Source of the DNA: Candidatus Zixiibacteriota bacterium
Lineage (GTDB): Bacteria > Zixibacteria > MSB-5A5 > WJJR01 > JAJRUJ01
Reading direction: 5' to 3'
Assembly: GCA_020051695.1 (NCBI GenBank)
Contig: JAGVQM010000042.1
Location: 62,001 to 126,000, forward strand
Length of the DNA stretch: 64,000 bases
Shown here piece after piece: positions 35,044 to 42,379 of the stretch. The notes below the pieces were generated by a model. The model had not been told where the DNA came from. It ran no database searches and saw only the letters and a program-made list of their open reading frames with translations. Position numbers and translations under genes: made by a program. Position 1 is the first letter of the stretch. The number at the start of each line of letters is the position of its first letter.

Positions 35044-36906
35044 TCAGTCCTCCGGAGCATTGGCTTCAGGCATGACAAGTGGTACATCTTTGACGGGGCG
35101 GATGCGCCCGTGATCATAACGATACAGCGGGACCCGGATGTTTTCCCCGGTATTGGAGAATTCGATGGCGCCTGAAACGCCGTCAAAAACCGCGGTTGTT
35201 GCAGAGCGCGATGGTTGTTCCGTAAGCAGCTTTGCTGCAATGATGACTGCGTCATAGGTCCGTGCGGCCACGATATCCGGTTCGCCGCCATATGTTCGTT
35301 TCCAATCAGTCGATAATTCCAGCCAGCGACGGTTCTCGGGGTCATGGTATTCCGGCGAAGCGAACACAGCGCCTTCCAAATAGGCCCGCGAACGGGACAG
35401 CAGGTCGGTGTGGGCCCAGCCGTCAGTGCCGAGGTACCCGGCATTGATATTATAGAATCGTAATTGGGGGAGAAGGGTATTCAACTCGGCGGCGTCTCCC
35501 GGCAACAGGATGCTGCCAATATGGACGGGGATTTGTTCCTCAGTCAGACTATCGCCGGTTTCAGCGATGTAGCGCGTTGAATCGTACAATTCACGCAATA
35601 TAGTCCGTTTGAGGCGCATCAATTCATTACGATGATCGGTCTGTCCCGGCTGGGTGCATAGGACGGGGAAGACGATCGCGCCTTTTTGCACGGCGGTTTT
35701 TTGAAATGCACGGCTGATTTCGCGGCCGTAGTCGTCATCAGGGGCGATCACGGCCAAAGTGGAATCGTGCCGCATATCGACAGCATAGGTGGCCAGGATC
35801 GCCCCGACGGTTGCCGGTGTCGAGGTCATTTGAAACAAGCGGGTGGATAAGGAGGTCAAACCCTCTTTCGAAGCCGCCGGCAAAATCTGAATTATCCCGG
35901 TACAGGCCGCTACACTTGCCGCGGCGACAGCACTCTCGCTGGTCAGCGGTCCGACGACCGCGGCGATGTCCTCTTCGGCCAGCCGCTGTGCGGCCAGAGA
36001 AGCACCGAGCGGCTCGCCGCCGGTGTCTTCGGCGACGATCTCAATCTGACCGCCCGGCGAATCACGCCGGGTTTGTCCGGCAAGCCGGGCGGCGTTGTAC
36101 ATCGATGTTCCGAATTCTGCCAGTGGCCCGGTGGCCGGATACAACAGCCCAATGCGCGTCGTGGGTTTTGACCGTCGGCGCAACTGGGCGAGCAGTTCCT
36201 CCGCCTCCTGATATCGGGGATTATCCTTTCCGTGACGCAGCACTTCGCGATAATTTTGCTCGGCCTGCGCCATCCGTCCCCGCGCTTCATGACGGCGGGC
36301 GTTGTGGAAATAATACTCGGCAGCGACCGGCCCTTCGGGGATTTCATCTGCGAGTCCCCACAACTGCGCATCGCTGAGCCAGTGGGCGAAAAGTGGGGAT
36401 AAACATGCGGCGGCCAGCCGGCGGAGTCCGGCGTCACGAGATATTTTGCAGGCCTGCAGGTAATAAGCAGCGGCCCGCCCGGGATCGCCGGTGTAGTAGG
36501 CGGCGTGTCCACTAAGGTAAATCAGCGCGTCTTCATACAATCCACCGGGGTATTTGTCCCGGCACTCGGCCAGCCAGGTCTCTGTTTCATGGTATAATTT
36601 TTGCGCCAGCAGGCACTTGGCGACATACAGTGCGACGACTTCCTCGTCGGCTGCGATGGGTGCCGGAAACAGTGATCTGAATTTGCGCTCGGCCTGGCCG
36701 TAATCGCCGTTTTGATAATCATCGAGGCCCTGTTGGAATGTCCGATTTGCGGCAGGGTCCCGAACGAAAACCTCGCGCCACTCGCCGACGGCGGCTGCGC
36801 AAGTGTGGCGTCCGGCGATGATCAGGCAGAGGAACCCGCCAATCACCACCCGGATAACCAGGGCCGTGATGCCCTGTGTCCGGTGTGCGATATTATGATT
36901 GGTCAT
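35044..36906 (-). CDS. Periplasmic binding protein-like (LivJ/LpoA-type) with TPR-like N-terminus
   Basis: About 620 residues from ATG 36906, which has GGAGG 9 bases upstream. A signal segment (GITALVIRVVIGGFLCLIIA) is followed by helical repeats (FQQGLDDYQNGDYGQAERKF, YLSGHAAYYTGDPGRAAAYY). From about residue 255 it has the type I periplasmic-binding fold (RIGLLYPATGPLAEFGTSMY, VVGPLTSESAVAAA, LAVIAPDDDYGREI). The TPR plus binding-protein layout resembles LpoA-type penicillin-binding-protein activators as well as branched-chain amino-acid receptors. No ABC permease genes are adjacent, so an LpoA-like or sensory role is as likely as transport. Confidence 0.7.
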   Translation of the reverse strand: MTNHNIAHRTQGITALVIRVVIGGFLCLIIAGRHTCAAAVGEWREVFVRDPAANRTFQQGLDDYQNGDYGQAERKFRSLFPAPIAADEEVVALYVAKCLLAQKLYHETETWLAECRDKYPGGLYEDALIYLSGHAAYYTGDPGRAAAYYLQACKISRDAGLRRLAAACLSPLFAHWLSDAQLWGLADEIPEGPVAAEYYFHNARRHEARGRMAQAEQNYREVLRHGKDNPRYQEAEELLAQLRRRSKPTTRIGLLYPATGPLAEFGTSMYNAARLAGQTRRDSPGGQIEIVAEDTGGEPLGASLAAQRLAEEDIAAVVGPLTSESAVAAASVAACTGIIQILPAASKEGLTSLSTRLFQMTSTPATVGAILATYAVDMRHDSTLAVIAPDDDYGREISRAFQKTAVQKGAIVFPVLCTQPGQTDHRNELMRLKRTILRELYDSTRYIAETGDSLTEEQIPVHIGSILLPGDAAELNTLLPQLRFYNINAGYLGTDGWAHTDLLSRSRAYLEGAVFASPEYHDPENRRWLELSTDWKRTYGGEPDIVAARTYDAVIIAAKLLTEQPSRSATTAVFDGVSGAIEFSNTGENIRVPLYRYDHGRIRPVKDVPLVMPEANAPED

Positions 36907-36980
36907 CCCGTCATTGCCTCCGTCGGTCCGCCCGCACTCCAAAACTCCCGTCAAAATTAAACCACATCCCGCTCAAAAGC

Positions 36981-37012
36981 AAGGCCCTTCGACACTTTTG
37001 CCGAAGGGCCTT
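36981..37012 (-). terminator. Strong hairpin terminator after the ribosomal-protein/bfn cluster
   Basis: Perfect 11-base stem AAGGCCCTTCG (36981-36991) with CGAAGGGCCTT (37002-37012), ten-base loop. Read on the minus strand it comes 22 bases after the bfn stop and is followed by GCTTTTGAG, a short T-run. It separates the translation cluster from the binding-protein gene. Confidence 0.8.
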
Positions 37013-37034
37013 GAAAGATCTGATGATCCAGCCG

Positions 37035-37523
37035 CTATTCCAGCGAGTATTGGCCGAAATCCTCCGGTTTGATATTGCGCAACCGTTCTTTGAGCGCCTG
37101 GGGATCATATTCGCTTTTAGGTTCGCTCTCGGCTTTTCGCTCCTGGAATAGTTCCTCGTTAACGAAAATCGGCGCTTTGGTTTTCAGTGCCAAAGCCAGT
37201 GAATCAGAGGGGCGGGCGTCTATTTTGTATGTGTTCCCCTCGCGTTCGAGATGGATCGTGGCAAAAAAAGTCTGGTCTTTAAGTTCGGTGATCTCGACTT
37301 TTTGGACCGTGCCCCCGACGGTTTCGATTACTCGTCGCAACAGGTCGTGGGTCATCGGCCGTTTGGCCGGGACTTCCGAAAGTTCCATGGCAATGGCCCA
37401 GGCCTCGAAGTGTCCGATCCAGATGGGCAGCACTTTTTCCGAGTCCTCCGGGGCCAGGATCACCACCGGAGAGTTGGAAGTCACATCAAGCGCCAATCCA
37501 TTGATTTTGGCCTTGACCATCAT
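37035..37523 (-). CDS. Bifunctional nuclease (BFN/DUF151) family protein
   Basis: 162 residues. The family has DNase/RNase activity in plants but its bacterial role is unclear. Typical blocks: GLALDVTSNSPVVILAPEDS, KVLPIWIGHFEAWAIAMELS, RPMTHDLLRRVIETVGG and the RPSDSLALALKTKAPIFVNE signature. GGAGG lies 7 bases before the ATG at 37523. The C-terminal tail (KSEYDPQALKERLRNIKPED) is charged. It is the last gene of the pth-rpsF-rpsR-rplI cluster and is followed by a strong terminator. Confidence 0.88.
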   Translation of the reverse strand: MMVKAKINGLALDVTSNSPVVILAPEDSEKVLPIWIGHFEAWAIAMELSEVPAKRPMTHDLLRRVIETVGGTVQKVEITELKDQTFFATIHLEREGNTYKIDARPSDSLALALKTKAPIFVNEELFQERKAESEPKSEYDPQALKERLRNIKPEDFGQYSLE

Positions 37524-37541
37524 ATAAATGCCTCCGCCGGT

Positions 37542-37988
37542 CTAATCTTTCTTGACCACCCAGACTTTCAGATTGGCCACAATATCCCGTTCGATTTTGA
37601 TCGGGATGGTATAGACACCCAGGGCCTTGATCGGTTCTTCAAGCAGGATATTGCGCCGGTCGACAACAAACCCCTGCGTGGTGAGCAAATCGGCGATGTT
37701 GTGGGAGGTGACGGACCCGAAAACGCGATCTTCCTCACCCACCTGGACTTCGGCGGTGCACGAAATTTTTTCGAGGGCGATCTTCAGGTGTTCGGCCTCG
37801 CGCCGGCGTTTGTTGTCCCGCAGACGCTTTTGGGTGGTGATCTCCCCGATTGATTTCAGGTTGCCCTTGGTGGCCGCGATGGCCAGATTTCGCGGGATCA
37901 GGTAATTCCGGCCATACCCGTCCTTGACCTTAACTATCTGGCCGCACTTGCCCAGTTTTTCGATATCGTCTTTTAGAATAACTTTCAT
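37542..37988 (-). CDS. rplI: 50S ribosomal protein L9
   Basis: 148 residues from ATG 37988 (MKVILKDDIEKLGKCGQIVK). The L9 signature GYGRNYLIPRNLAIAAT follows, then the connecting helix and a C-terminal domain (FGSVTSHNIADLLTTQG). An in-frame codon at 38003 is less likely because it adds five residues before the invariant MKVIL start. It stabilises the L1 stalk region of 23S rRNA. Confidence 0.97.
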   Translation of the reverse strand: MKVILKDDIEKLGKCGQIVKVKDGYGRNYLIPRNLAIAATKGNLKSIGEITTQKRLRDNKRRREAEHLKIALEKISCTAEVQVGEEDRVFGSVTSHNIADLLTTQGFVVDRRNILLEEPIKALGVYTIPIKIERDIVANLKVWVVKKD

Positions 37989-38031
37989 CGTTTTTTCCCT
38001 CAAAGCCCGGCATGGTGCGGGATGTTGGATG

Positions 38032-38307
38032 TTACTTATAGACCTCGTTTACATACGGCAACAAGGCCAGATGCCGGGCCCGTTTAATGGCTTGGCACAA
38101 CAGCCGCTGGTTTTTTGAGGAAATCCCGGAAATCCGCCGGGGGACGATTTTTCCCCGGTCCGAGAGAAACCGGCGCAGCACCCGTTCGTCGGTGTAGGAA
38201 ATTTCGTGGGCTTTGATTTCGGCGAAGCGGCGCGGCCGCCGTGATCCTTTATCCCAGGATGATGCCGGGCGCCGCCGTTTCGGTCCCTGTCGTTTCTGAA
38301 ATGCCAT
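38032..38307 (-). CDS. rpsR: 30S ribosomal protein S18
   Basis: 91 residues from ATG 38307, with GAGG 6-7 bases upstream. The core motif [20 protein letters not shown] followed by [20 protein letters not shown] is standard S18, which pairs with S6 on the 30S platform. The basic N-terminal extension ([20 protein letters not shown]) is longer than in E. coli. It follows rpsF after 17 bases with no ssb gene between. Confidence 0.97.
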   Translation of the reverse strand: MAFQKRQGPKRRRPASSWDKGSRRPRRFAEIKAHEISYTDERVLRRFLSDRGKIVPRRISGISSKNQRLLCQAIKRARHLALLPYVNEVYK

Positions 38308-38324
38308 CACTATCCTCGTAGTCG

Positions 38325-38789
38325 TTATTCGTTGTCGATTCCGGAATTGTCAAAGCCGTACCTGGTCGACGGCCTGTTTGCCGACCGGCGCGGACGACCA
38401 TCCCGACCCGGGCGATCATCATCGTCGTTATCGTCATCCGCATCGTCTGCTATGGTATCCAACTCAGGGTCAAAGGACCTCTTTTTCAATGCTTCAGGGA
38501 CCGGCTTTTGCGCCAGGACGGTCAGATAGCGCAGACAGTTTTCATTCAGGAGAAACTGCCGTTCGAGTTCACGGGGGACTTCCGGGCCGGATTCATGGAC
38601 CAACTGGACATAGTAACCCTGAGTTTTCTTTCTGATCATGTAGGCCAGCCGGCGCATACCCCAGCGGTCTTCTTTTTCGATTGTTCCCCCCCGACTGGTG
38701 ATAATTTCGGAATACCGCGAGATATTTTTCTCGAGTTCGGTTTCCTCAAGTTCAGGGGAGAGGATAAACGTTGTTTCGTAGCGACGCAT
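38325..38789 (-). CDS. rpsF: 30S ribosomal protein S6 with acidic/basic tail
   Basis: 154 residues. The S6 fold is clear ([58 protein letters not shown]). After about residue 105 comes a low-complexity tail with a [11 protein letters not shown] acidic run and then [17 protein letters not shown]6 tails vary widely, and E. coli S6 is itself glutamylated at its end. GGAGG lies 5 bases before the ATG at 38789, which overlaps the pth stop. Confidence 0.96.
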   Translation of the reverse strand: MRRYETTFILSPELEETELEKNISRYSEIITSRGGTIEKEDRWGMRRLAYMIRKKTQGYYVQLVHESGPEVPRELERQFLLNENCLRYLTVLAQKPVPEALKKRSFDPELDTIADDADDDNDDDDRPGRDGRPRRSANRPSTRYGFDNSGIDNE

Positions 38790-39406
38790 CAAACCTCCCT
38801 CGGTCTGTCGGCGCCGTCCATTAGTTCGTCCGGCGCAGAAGGCTTTACATTATATTTTCCGGCCGCGAATCCCAAGCCGCGGGTCACATAATCGATTACG
38901 GCTTCGGAGGCTCTATCGGCCAATTCTCGGAGGGTATTTATAGCACTTTCCTCGATTTTCGCAAGCACAAAATCCGCCGGGTCAACCTCCGGCGGGACCG
39001 GACCGATCCCCAGCCGGATGCGGGGAAATTCGGTCGTGCCCAATTCGGCAATGATCGAATACAAACCGTTGTGGCCTCCATCGCTGCCTTTATCGCGGAT
39101 GCGAATCCGACCCTGCTCCAAGGCGAAATCATCACAAACGACCAACACTTGATTTGATGTAAGCTCATATTTATTAACTAGTTGTGAAACAGCACGGCCG
39201 CTGAGGTTCATGTAGGTTGTAGGTTTTACCACATAGAGTGATTCGTCGCGTAACTTCTTGCGGCCGATTAAGTAATCGCCTTTTCCCTGTTTGAGACCAC
39301 ATTTGAGCTTCCGGCAGAGAATATCCGCGGTCCAATACCCCAGATTATGCCGGGTAAGCTCATATTCTGCGCCCGGGTTTCCCAGACAAACTATTGCGTA
39401 TTCCAT
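38789..39406 (-). CDS. pth: Peptidyl-tRNA hydrolase
   Basis: 205 residues. Cleaves peptidyl-tRNA released from stalled ribosomes. The conserved sites are visible: CLGNPGAEYELTRHNLGYWT with the catalytic histidine (HN), KPTTYMNLSGRAV, VCDDFALEQGRIRIRDKGSDGGHNGLYSI and RIRLGIGP. It opens the cluster pth-rpsF-rpsR-rplI-bfn and overlaps rpsF by one base. It faces the CcmH-like gene divergently. Confidence 0.96.
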   Translation of the reverse strand: MEYAIVCLGNPGAEYELTRHNLGYWTADILCRKLKCGLKQGKGDYLIGRKKLRDESLYVVKPTTYMNLSGRAVSQLVNKYELTSNQVLVVCDDFALEQGRIRIRDKGSDGGHNGLYSIIAELGTTEFPRIRLGIGPVPPEVDPADFVLAKIEESAINTLRELADRASEAVIDYVTRGLGFAAGKYNVKPSAPDELMDGADRPREV

Positions 39407-39498
39407 ATCTCAGAATGGCAAAAAATAATCGACGGAGCAAGATATTCGATCGGGAAGCAGGCAAATACATAATTTCTTTCCCGATTCGGGGTGAGTGA

Positions 39499-39527
39499 TT
39501 GACCTCGGGGCTGAAAACCGCTAATTT
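39499..39527 (+). promoter_or_regulatory. Sigma-70-type promoter for the CcmH-like gene
   Basis: TTGACC (39499-39504), 17-base spacer, TAATTT (39522-39527). Transcription would start near 39534, 26 bases before the ATG at 39560. Confidence 0.55.
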
Positions 39528-39559
39528 TCGCCGACTGGGAAAAAAGGCAAGGAGCGGAG

Positions 39560-39943
39560 ATGGCGAATGCGCAGATGGCGTCAAGGGTCAACGCGGCATT
39601 GTTGTTGATAATCGGGTTGCTGATTGGTTTGATCGGCGGCTATTTGTTCGGACGTTCGGAAAACCCCGGCGGCACGACCGCTACAACTAACCCGACCAGT
39701 TTCCTGAACGATCGGCTGGTGCAGGAAAACCAATGGATTGTCGGCGGGATGAACTGCCCGATGCCGGGTTGCACCAATACCCTGTTGGAGTGTTCGGGAG
39801 ACCTCCCGCGCCAGATTCGGGATTGGGTGAACAAACAGGTTGCTGCGGGGCGGGCGGGCCAGGATATCCGCGAGGAGATCATCCGCACTCACGGTGATCA
39901 ATTGTTTAAGACATTTTCCCGCGCCGGCCGGGATTCGACCTGA
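39560..39943 (+). CDS. Membrane-anchored CcmH/NrfF-like domain protein
   Basis: 127 residues with one N-terminal membrane helix (AALLLIIGLLIGLIGGYLFG). The periplasmic part resembles the three-helix domain of CcmH/CycL, which reduces apocytochrome c thiols: NCPMPGCTNTLLECSGDLPR then IRDWVNKQVAAGRAGQDIRE and IIRTHGDQLF. Cysteines are spaced C-x4-C rather than the usual C-x2-C, and a third cysteine follows. AAGGAG lies 5 bases before the start. No other ccm gene is nearby, so an actual role in maturation of c-type cytochromes (such as DsrJ) is only inference. Confidence 0.65.
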   Translation: MANAQMASRVNAALLLIIGLLIGLIGGYLFGRSENPGGTTATTNPTSFLNDRLVQENQWIVGGMNCPMPGCTNTLLECSGDLPRQIRDWVNKQVAAGRAGQDIREEIIRTHGDQLFKTFSRAGRDST

Positions 39944-40021
39944 ACGCAGTCGTCTTGGGGACCGCTCACTCAGCCGGCACATCGGGGAACGGCCCGCATC
40001 ACCAGCCGCGCGGGTTTTGAC

Positions 40022-40050
40022 TTGACAAGCGGCAGGCGGCAGTGTATACA
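40022..40050 (+). promoter_or_regulatory. Near-consensus sigma-70 promoter of tRNA-Glu
   Basis: TTGACA (40022-40027), spacer of exactly 17 bases, TATACA (40045-40050). Transcription would start near 40057, about 40 bases before the tRNA, as is usual for stable RNA genes. Confidence 0.85.
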
Positions 40051-40095
40051 ACAACCCGGATGCGTGAGGATATTCACGTGTCCTGCTGTTTATAT

Positions 40096-40167
40096 GGCGC
40101 TATCGTCTAGGGGTTAGGACGGGTGGTTCTCAGCCATCAAACCGGGGTTCGATTCCCCGTAGCGCTA
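40096..40167 (+). tRNA. tRNA-Glu, anticodon CTC
   Basis: 72-base cloverleaf. Acceptor stem GGCGCTA (40096-40102) pairs with TAGCGCT (40160-40166), with a G-U pair at position 1-72. The D arm has the glutamate-type TCGTCTAGGGGTTAGGAC. The anticodon stem is GGTGG/CCATC around loop TTCTCAG, with CTC at 40129-40131. The T arm is CGGGG, TTCGATT, CCCCG. The discriminator base is A and CCA is not encoded. It reads GAG codons. Confidence 0.95.
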
Positions 40168-40218
40168 TATTTGTGAGCAGCGGATGCAGGGTTTGGGGCG
40201 CGTTGAAAAACCAGGTAG

Positions 40219-40266
40219 GTCGGTTTCCGGAGTCACCCGCCGCGGCGGGGGACGGAGAAAGCCGAC
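40219..40266. repeat. Structured element between tRNA-Glu and the HNH cassette
   Basis: Outer inverted repeat GTCGGTTTC (40219-40227) with GAAAGCCGAC (40257-40266, one bulge) encloses a perfect 14-base palindrome CCCGCCGCGGCGGG (40236-40249). It looks like an extragenic palindromic element. No gene is seen in 40168-40372. Confidence 0.45.
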
Positions 40267-40352
40267 GATTTCTTCATGCGAACGTTGCGGGAGGGGGCTT
40301 ATACCGCGATGCCGCGGTCCAAAGGTATTATGAAGAAACTATATAACCATTG

Positions 40353-41448
40353 TTATGCGCGAGAAATAGGAAATGAAGGGACAAGTATTTACAGTTGCCA
40401 AATTGCACTACATAAACGGCGTAGTTTATGAAGTTGCAAAGAGGGATACCACCGATATCCAAACTTTGGCAGATTTGTCTCAACACACGACAAAAAGAGG
40501 CAAGGCCAAGCATCCGATGGTCCGTGTGAGAACCTTAGCTCGTCTCGCGGAGGGTGTTGGTCTCGTAGAGATATTCAATAAACACAAAATGAAAATTACG
40601 AATCTTGGCAGACAGTACGCAGAAAAAAGATCCACAAACCAATGGGAAATATCGAAAGAACAGCAAAAAATTCTTGGTCATTACATAATTGCAGATAGCT
40701 ACCGGTCAGAAACAATTTATTCAATAGCAACGCTTTTTGAGCTTTGCAAGAAAGGTTATGCCGGAGATGAACTATCCCACAAATTCGCAGAGGAAATTGG
40801 CAAATTAGATGCTTGGAAATCAGAGGCAACGTTTCGCGGTTTTACAAAATTCGGGCTGAGTTACATATCAGAATTAGGTTTGCTTGAAATCGATGAAAAA
40901 GACCTTCTGATAGAAGACATTTCGAAAGACCAAAGATATCAAAACGATATAAATAGTGTTGAACCAATCTCCCTTCCTGCAGGGGAAATTCCTCGCTCTA
41001 AACCCAAAAAATATGGTGGCACAGAGAAATATTCAACCAATCCCCGTCGTGCCAGATGTTCGCTCGAAAAAGCACATTTTCAATGTGAGCTAAACCCCTC
41101 ACACAAAACATTCGTCAATAAAAAATCTGGCAAACAATATATGGAAGCGCATCATTTGGTTCCAATGGGCAAGCAAGGTCTATTTGAGTTTGACATTGAT
41201 GTACCTGAAAATATTCTATGTATTTGCCCAAACTGTCATCGAAAAATGCATCTTGCCGAAGATGAAGATAGGGAAAAAACATTAGCGCAGGCATTTAAGC
41301 TTAGAGAGACAGTTTTACCTGCAAGGGGCATCAAAATAGACATGAAAACCCTTCTGGAAATATATTCAATAGATTGAGTATCGCATAACAAGGCGCTGCA
41401 CACGGATGGCAATTCCGCTGCGCTCCATCGCCACCGGTGAAGGCCACG
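40353..41448 (+). mobile_element. Integron-type gene cassette carrying an HNH endonuclease
   Basis: The unit begins with the core G|TTATGC (GTTATGC at 40352-40358), just upstream of a single gene, and ends at the core G|TTATCC of an attC-like site (41383-41454). One gene with a short leader plus a 3' attC is the standard cassette layout. Its base composition is far more AT-rich than the flanks, so it is foreign. No integrase gene, attI or second attC was found in the window; it would be a lone cassette inserted at a secondary GTT site near tRNA-Glu. Confidence 0.7.
40373..41377 (+). CDS. HNH endonuclease, probably restriction-type
   Basis: 334 residues. The C-terminus has an HNH/zinc module: CELNPSH, YMEAHHLVPMG with the catalytic HH pair, then ENILCICPNCHRKMHLAED with the N, the C-x2-C and the last H. 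The N-terminal 200 residues look like a DNA-binding or specificity region (helical, with RTLARLAEGVGLVEIF and KHKMKITNLGRQYAE) and resemble type II HNH restriction enzymes. No methyltransferase partner is adjacent. Codon use is AT-rich, unlike neighbours. The gene sits alone within an integron-type cassette; it ends 5 bases before the attC. Confidence 0.8.
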   Translation: MKGQVFTVAKLHYINGVVYEVAKRDTTDIQTLADLSQHTTKRGKAKHPMVRVRTLARLAEGVGLVEIFNKHKMKITNLGRQYAEKRSTNQWEISKEQQKILGHYIIADSYRSETIYSIATLFELCKKGYAGDELSHKFAEEIGKLDAWKSEATFRGFTKFGLSYISELGLLEIDEKDLLIEDISKDQRYQNDINSVEPISLPAGEIPRSKPKKYGGTEKYSTNPRRARCSLEKAHFQCELNPSHKTFVNKKSGKQYMEAHHLVPMGKQGLFEFDIDVPENILCICPNCHRKMHLAEDEDREKTLAQAFKLRETVLPARGIKIDMKTLLEIYSID

Positions 41449-41454
41449 TTATCC
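41383..41454 (+). repeat. attC-like recombination site
   Basis: 72 bases. The outer core boxes are GCATAAC (41383-41389) and GTTATCC (41448-41454). Inside, AAGGC pairs with the GGCC region near 41442, and CACACGGATGGC at 41400-41411 pairs with GCCACCGGTG at 41430-41439 as a 10-pair stem leaving two unpaired A residues on one side. Such extrahelical bases and R/L boxes are the hallmarks of attC sites. The terminal loop is AATTCCGCTGCGCTCCATC. Confidence 0.75.
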
Positions 41455-41586
41455 GTATACGTTGAAACGCCTCGGCGGGAGTTTGTTCCCTTGCGATCAA
41501 TATTATGCAATGAGGCAGAACCTAACCATGAGATCTGCAATATCTCTTGCAGCAATAATGACATGATGTTCCACGGATAACCGAAG

Positions 41587-42321
41587 TCATTGGTTATCAC
41601 CACCTGCTTGCCCTGCGGTTGTATCATGCGACTGGCGCGGACCTGTCTGGGACGCCTGGTCGGACCATCTCAGGCGCAACCCGGCGAGCTTGACCGCCCC
41701 CCGGTGGTAGCCGTCGGGAAACAACCGCTCCAGGTCTTCCAGTTCCAGATGATTTGCCTCACACGCTTCATAGACCGTCGGCACTGCTGCATGTTGCTGG
41801 AAACTGTCGCGGATAAAATAAATTATCTGCCAGTGTCGGTCGGTCAGCGGCTGCGGCATTTTCATCTCATGGGCTTTGAACAAGGTGAATTGTTCATCCC
41901 AGTCCTCGGACCGCACAAGAAACCCCCGCCGGTCAATCTCATAGGTCCGTTCCCGCAGCGGTGTGGGGGGATAGTCGGCCGGAAGGGGAAGCCGGGCGCC
42001 CTCGGGGCAGTTTCCGAGGTAATTCACTCCCGCAAGTTTGCACGCCCCTCGCCAGTAACCGGCGGGGAAAAGTGTTCTTAATTCCGGCAAACGCAGACCA
42101 TTCGTCCGGCAAATTTGATACACCGGGGGGATGAAGCCGGTTTTAGCGAATGCCGTGCGGATGGAATAGATGACGTTCCAATGCTCCCCGGTCAACTCCG
42201 GAGACATCCGCAGCATTGCCGCCATTCCCACGGCAAAGTCCTCATCCCATTGACCGGGATCGAGCAGGAATCCCAACGGATCAACATTGTAGGCTTTGCC
42301 GCCAAAATTAAAGCTCGCCAT
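41587..42321 (-). CDS. Tandem DsrC/TusE-domain protein
   Basis: 244 residues from ATG 42321 (AAAGGAG 5 bases upstream). It holds two DsrC-like domains. Domain 1 (about 1-107): GGKAYNVDPLGFLLDPGQWD, TGEHWNVIYSIRTAFAKTGF, FPAGYWRGACKLAGVNYLGN then C105. Its cysteines 94 and 105 are 11 apart, exactly as in true DsrC (93 and 104), although domain 1 continues instead of ending there. Domain 2 (about 124-220): RTYEIDRRGFLVRSEDWDEQ, DRHWQIIYFIRDSFQQHAAV, FPDGYHRGAVKLAG, with valine 210 in place of the first cysteine and no second cysteine. It is the last gene of the hydrogenase operon, 58 bases after hypE. A role carrying sulfur for the hydrogenase or for DsrMK is inference. Confidence 0.88.
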   Translation of the reverse strand: MASFNFGGKAYNVDPLGFLLDPGQWDEDFAVGMAAMLRMSPELTGEHWNVIYSIRTAFAKTGFIPPVYQICRTNGLRLPELRTLFPAGYWRGACKLAGVNYLGNCPEGARLPLPADYPPTPLRERTYEIDRRGFLVRSEDWDEQFTLFKAHEMKMPQPLTDRHWQIIYFIRDSFQQHAAVPTVYEACEANHLELEDLERLFPDGYHRGAVKLAGLRLRWSDQASQTGPRQSHDTTAGQAGGDNQ

Positions 42322-42379
42322 AACGACTCCTTTGTCCACTGCGAATTTTCATAGTTATCCCGGGCCTGCCGCCGCCGGG

